Below, one piece after another: positions 5,686 to 8,068 of a DNA stretch of 8,068 nt; the stretch's first letter is position 1; each line of letters starts with the position of its first letter. The stretch comes from Verrucomicrobiota bacterium. GTDB lineage: Bacteria; Verrucomicrobiota; Verrucomicrobiia; Opitutales; UBA953. A model generated the notes under the pieces. It did not search any database, was not told where the DNA came from, and was given only the letters and a program-made list of their open reading frames with translations. The stretch spans positions 1-8,068 of the forward strand of contig SYID01000206.1 in NCBI GenBank assembly GCA_005798925.1. Reading direction: 5' to 3'. The position numbers were made by a program, and so were the translations under genes.

Positions 5686-7350
5686 TCAATCCCCTTTCGC
5701 CGGGACGAGCCGCACCGCCGTGAAAGGGTGCTGGTCCAGGAGGGTCGGGTGCCAGCCTTGCACTTCGGGGCGGATGAGGAACTTGTTCTTGTTGAAGACC
5801 ACCGGCAGGACGGGGGCCTGCTCGACCAGCCGGGCCTCGGCCTGCTGGAAATAACCGAAGCGTCTGGCGGCGTCGGTCTCGCGGGCGGCCAGTCCGAGCA
5901 GGCGGTCGTACTCGGCGTCGCTCCAGTTGGAGTTGTTCAGCTCGTTGCCCGTGATGAGCATCTCGAGGAAGGTGTTAGGGTCGTTATAATCCCCGACCCA
6001 GGCGCCGCGGCAGAGGTGGAATTCGCCTTTGCGCATGGCCGTCAGGTAGACCTTCCACTCGAGGTTGCGCAGTTCGATTTCGACGCCCAGGCGCTGCCGC
6101 CACATGGCCTGGTAGGCCTGCGCCACCATCTGCTGTCCCTCGGAGGTCGCGTAGAGGTAGTCGAACTTCGGCAGGCCCTTCCCGTCCGGATAACCGGCCT
6201 CGGCCAGGAGCCGGCGCGCTTCGCCGACGTCTTGTTTCCAGCGCACCGTCGGCTGGAAGCCGCCGGTCCCGGGCGGGGTGAAGTGCAGGGCCGGGGTCTC
6301 CCCCGCGCGGAGGACCTTCTCGGCGATCAGCTCTCGGTCGAGCGCCATGCCGAGGGCGCGGCGCACGCGCGCGTCGCCCAGCGCCTTGCGGGCGGCGACG
6401 TCCGCCGGCCTGGCTCCTTGGATGTCGCAGTTGACCCACACGTAGGCCGTGGAGAGGAAGGGGTCGATCCGCAGCTGCGGCGCTTTCTGCTCGCGGAGCT
6501 TGGAGACTTTGTAGGGCGGCACGGCGCCGGTGACGTGGAGCTCGCCGCCGCGGAAGGCGCGTTCTTCGGCGAAGAGGTCGGCGATGGCCCGGAACTCGAT
6601 GGCGTCGAGCGAGACTTCCCGGGCGTTCCAGTAAAGCGGGTTCTTGCGCACGACCACGCGCCGGGCGACTTCCCAGGACTCGAGCGTGAACGCGCCGCTG
6701 CAGACCATCGCGCCCGGGCGGGTCCACGGGGTGTTGAGCGAATCGATCGCGCCGTGCTTGAGGATGGTCGGCGGGTGCACGGGGATCCAGCTGTGGTGGC
6801 AGACGAGCTGGAGGAAGTAGGGCACGGGGTGCTCGAGTTCGACGACGAGCGTGCGCGCGTCCGGGGCGCGGAAGCCCACGGAACGGAAGTCCTTGGCCCT
6901 GCCGGCGGCGAAATCCTTGGCGCCGCGCACGGCGTGCAGCATCGAGGCGTATTCCGCCCCGAAGCTCGGCCGGAGCATGCGTTCGTAGCTGAAGAGGAAG
7001 TCGGCGGAGGTGATCGGGTCGCCGTTGGACCAGCGGGCGTCGGCGCGCAGGCGGAAGGTCCAGGCCTTGCCGTCCGGCGACATCGTCCAGCTCTCGGCGA
7101 TGCCCGGGACGGGGTGCAGGTCCTTCGGGTCATAGTTGACCAGACCTTCGAACAGGGCGCCGACGATGTGGCTCTCGCTCAGGCCGGTGATGGTCTGAGG
7201 GTCGAGGCCCGAGGGTTCCGCCATGTTGTTGACGATCAGGTAGCCCTCGGCGGCCGCTTTCTCGGCGGTCGTCCGTCCGTCGCCGCAGCCCGCGAGCAGG
7301 AGCGCCCAGGCGAACAGGGCGGCCGTCCATCGGTACGCGGGGCGAAGCAT
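5686..7350 (-). CDS. Oligopeptide-type ABC transporter solute-binding lipoprotein (OppA/MppA-like, SBP_bac_5)
   Basis: This is the periplasmic, lipid-anchored receptor of a peptide ABC importer of the OppA/DppA class. The 554-residue protein has a signal peptide with lipobox LAGC (C22 lipidated) and a glycine at the +2 position. Family 5 solute-binding features follow in order: NNMAEPSGLDPQTITG (41-56), ALFEGLVNYDP (65-75), GIAESWTMSPDGKAWTFRLR (83-102), the signature around WSNGDPITSADFLFSYERML (107-126), KNPLYWN (236-242), VRRALGMALDRELIAEKVL (329-347), ARRLLAEAGYPDGKG (378-392) and GDYNDPNTFLEMLITG near 453-468. Length is normal. The reading frame stays open upstream to about 8040, but that part lies antisense to the cupin gene, and the lipobox fixes the ATG at 7350. 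No permease or ATPase genes are present, so it is an orphan receptor here. Confidence 0.95.
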   Translation of the reverse strand: MLRPAYRWTAALFAWALLLAGCGDGRTTAEKAAAEGYLIVNNMAEPSGLDPQTITGLSESHIVGALFEGLVNYDPKDLHPVPGIAESWTMSPDGKAWTFRLRADARWSNGDPITSADFLFSYERMLRPSFGAEYASMLHAVRGAKDFAAGRAKDFRSVGFRAPDARTLVVELEHPVPYFLQLVCHHSWIPVHPPTILKHGAIDSLNTPWTRPGAMVCSGAFTLESWEVARRVVVRKNPLYWNAREVSLDAIEFRAIADLFAEERAFRGGELHVTGAVPPYKVSKLREQKAPQLRIDPFLSTAYVWVNCDIQGARPADVAARKALGDARVRRALGMALDRELIAEKVLRAGETPALHFTPPGTGGFQPTVRWKQDVGEARRLLAEAGYPDGKGLPKFDYLYATSEGQQMVAQAYQAMWRQRLGVEIELRNLEWKVYLTAMRKGEFHLCRGAWVGDYNDPNTFLEMLITGNELNNSNWSDAEYDRLLGLAARETDAARRFGYFQQAEARLVEQAPVLPVVFNKNKFLIRPEVQGWHPTLLDQHPFTAVRLVPAKGD

Positions 7351-7355
7351 GAGGA

Positions 7356-7385
7356 AGATTAGGCCCGCGGGCGGGCCGAGGGCAA
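7356..7385 (-). promoter_or_regulatory. Candidate promoter of the solute-binding protein gene, possibly leaderless
   Basis: On the minus strand TTGCCC (7380-7385) and TAATCT (7356-7361) are separated by 18 bases. The -10-like hexamer ends 5 bases before the ATG at 7350, so transcription would begin at or next to the start codon. The match to sigma-70 hexamers is only moderate (4/6 and 3/6), and no Shine-Dalgarno lies between. The spacer is very GC-rich and contains a CCCGCGGG self-complementary core (7362-7370 region). Confidence 0.35.
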
Positions 7386-7414
7386 GGCGTCTGGATGGGC
7401 TCTTTACTCCCCTC

Positions 7415-7419
7415 AGGAG
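7415..7419 (+). promoter_or_regulatory. Shine-Dalgarno AGGAG ahead of the cupin region
   Basis: AGGAG is the only close Shine-Dalgarno match in front of any gene start in the window. It lies 7 bases from the ATG at 7427, an ideal distance, but 18 bases from the ATG at 7438 that opens the cupin reading frame. The site therefore favours the out-of-frame upstream ATG. Confidence 0.55.
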
Positions 7420-7426
7420 CTTTCCT

Positions 7427-7480
7427 ATGAAGTCCCTATGCCTACCCCGAATCGTCGCGACCTCGTCGTCGCCGCCCTGA
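7427..7480 (+). other. Possible 17-residue leader ORF overlapping the cupin start
   Basis: An ATG with well-placed AGGAG opens a frame coding MKSLCLPRIVATSSSPP and stopping at TGA 7478-7480, 40 bases inside the cupin gene in another frame. It could be a leader that couples or tunes cupin translation, a mark of an indel near 7430-7440 in the true start region, or chance. There is no direct evidence of translation. Confidence 0.25.
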
Positions 7481-7938
7481 CCGCCTCCGTCTGCCTCGGC
7501 CTCACCGGCTTCATCGGCCGCGCCCCGCTCGCCGCCGACGTCCCTGCCGCCAAGCCCATCATGGGCTCGATGGCCTTCGATTGGGAGAAGCTGACCGTCA
7601 AGCCGACCAAGATCGGCGCCTATCGCAAGGTCTGCCAGGCGCCGACCGCGACGCTCGATGAGCTGGAATACCACATCACGACGTTGAACCCCGGCCAGGC
7701 TCCGCACCCGCCTCATCAGCATGCCGATGAGGAACTGCTCATCGTCAAGGAAGGCACGGTCGAAGCCTTGGTCGCCGGCGACTGGGTCAAGCTCGGTCCC
7801 GGCTCGGTCATCTTCCAGGCGGCGAACATCGACCATGCGATCCGTAACGCCGGCGAGGGCCAGGCCACCTATCACGTGATCAAGTGGAACTCGCCCGGCA
7901 TGCTCGCCAAGCGGGCCGCGGCCAAGGCGGCGAAGTGA
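7438..7938 (+). CDS. Exported single-domain cupin protein
   Basis: This 166-residue protein has a Tat-like export signal: NRRDLVV with twin arginines at 6-7, followed by a hydrophobic stretch to about 27 and a probable cleavage near residues 29-34. The rest is one cupin_2 barrel. Motif 1 is in GQAPHPPHQHADEELLIVKEG, giving metal ligands H93, H95 and E99. Motif 2 is in LGPGSVIFQAANIDHAIRN with H133, so all four usual ligands are present. Tat export suits a protein that folds around its metal in the cytoplasm. The substrate is unknown; cupins of this kind include sugar-binding, dioxygenase and isomerase-like proteins. The C-terminus is Ala/Lys-rich. The ATG at 7438 is the only in-frame start giving the full signal, yet the nearby Shine-Dalgarno favours an ATG at 7427 in another frame. 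The gene is divergent from the solute-binding protein gene and ends at a hairpin terminator. Confidence 0.88.
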   Translation: MPTPNRRDLVVAALTASVCLGLTGFIGRAPLAADVPAAKPIMGSMAFDWEKLTVKPTKIGAYRKVCQAPTATLDELEYHITTLNPGQAPHPPHQHADEELLIVKEGTVEALVAGDWVKLGPGSVIFQAANIDHAIRNAGEGQATYHVIKWNSPGMLAKRAAAKAAK

Positions 7939-7946
7939 GCCAACAA

Positions 7947-7974
7947 GAAGGGCGTCCCGCAGGACGCCCTTTTC
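7947..7974. terminator. Bidirectional rho-independent terminator
   Basis: A perfect 10-base-pair stem AAGGGCGTCC (7948-7957) / GGACGCCCTT (7962-7971) encloses a CGCA loop. It is followed by TT on the plus strand and by TTG-rich sequence (CTTCTTGTTG) on the minus strand. It lies 9 bases after the cupin stop and 22 bases beyond the stop of the convergent P-II gene, so it can serve both. Confidence 0.85.
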
Positions 7975-7993
7975 ATCAGAGAGTGACCGAGGC

Positions 7994-8068
7994 TCAGATG
8001 GCTGCCGGGCCGCGCTCTCCGGTGCGGATGCGGATGACATCCGTGAGACCGAGGACGAAGATCTTGCC
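7994..8068 (-). CDS. P-II family nitrogen regulatory protein, C-terminal fragment at window edge
   Basis: Only the last 24 residues and the stop codon are inside the window; the gene continues beyond 8068. The fragment reads GKIFVLGLTDVIRIRTGERG and then PAAI. P-II proteins (GlnB/GlnK) carry GDGKIFV near residue 86-92 and end in a segment containing RIRTGERG, so the match covers the classical C-terminal signature, including the arginines that contact ATP. P-II trimers sense 2-oxoglutarate and ATP/ADP and control nitrogen assimilation enzymes, transporters and regulators. Whether this is GlnB or GlnK cannot be told, because the T-loop and any neighbouring amtB or glnA lie outside. The gene is convergent with the cupin and shares its terminator. 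Confidence 0.85.
   Translation of the reverse strand, partial: GKIFVLGLTDVIRIRTGERGPAAI

Noticed and set aside
5038..7362. A 774-codon open frame on the plus strand across the solute-binding protein, secreted-protein and HPP genes
   Set aside because: Its translation is rich in Arg, Gly, Val, Glu and Ala with no domain sense, and it is antisense to a fully recognisable OppA-type protein. It is a by-product of high GC and codon bias.
7351..8040. Upstream extension of the solute-binding protein frame by 230 codons
   Set aside because: It lies antisense to the cupin gene and terminator and has no family resemblance. The lipobox signal peptide fixes the start at 7350.

Overview
The window is GC-rich and densely coded on both strands. 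It carries ten complete protein genes and the end of an eleventh, with no RNA gene, IS element, CRISPR array or phage gene that I can see. The mix of a TolQ/TolR/TonB-type envelope motor, a lipid-anchored periplasmic solute-binding protein, a Tat-like exported cupin and a McsA-like zinc/UVR protein indicates a Gram-negative-type bacterium. The gene set and style (almost no Shine-Dalgarno sequences, frequent TTG starts) are compatible with the Verrucomicrobia (Opitutae-like). That placement is an inference from general impression, not from a marker gene.

Layout, left to right. (1) A plus-strand four-helix membrane protein of unknown family with a histidine-rich tail (99-722). (2) A convergent minus-strand pair read from 2025 to 729: a McsA-like zinc-finger/UVR protein followed by the SurE nucleotidase. 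(3) Divergent from it, a plus-strand operon (2084-4155) of a TolQ/ExbB/MotA proton-channel protein, a TolR/ExbD protein and a TolA/TonB-like protein. Together these encode a complete energy-transducing inner-membrane motor. (4) A convergent minus-strand block (7350 to 4160): an oligopeptide-type solute-binding lipoprotein, a small secreted protein of unknown family, an HPP-family membrane protein and a RidA/YjgF-family protein. The last three are packed within about 10 bases of each other. (5) A divergent plus-strand cupin protein with a Tat-like signal (7438-7938). It is closed by a strong hairpin terminator shared with the convergent end of a P-II signalling protein gene (glnB/glnK-like) that runs off the right edge.

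Most of the window is ordinary chromosomal housekeeping and transport. The best leads are the unassigned His-tail membrane protein, the cupin start region (the window's only good Shine-Dalgarno points to an ATG 11 bases upstream of, and out of frame with, the cupin), the near absence of Shine-Dalgarno sites elsewhere, a possible leaderless start for the solute-binding protein, and the unassigned secreted protein between the transporter lipoprotein and the HPP/RidA pair. I found no clear sign of a wholly new multi-gene system.
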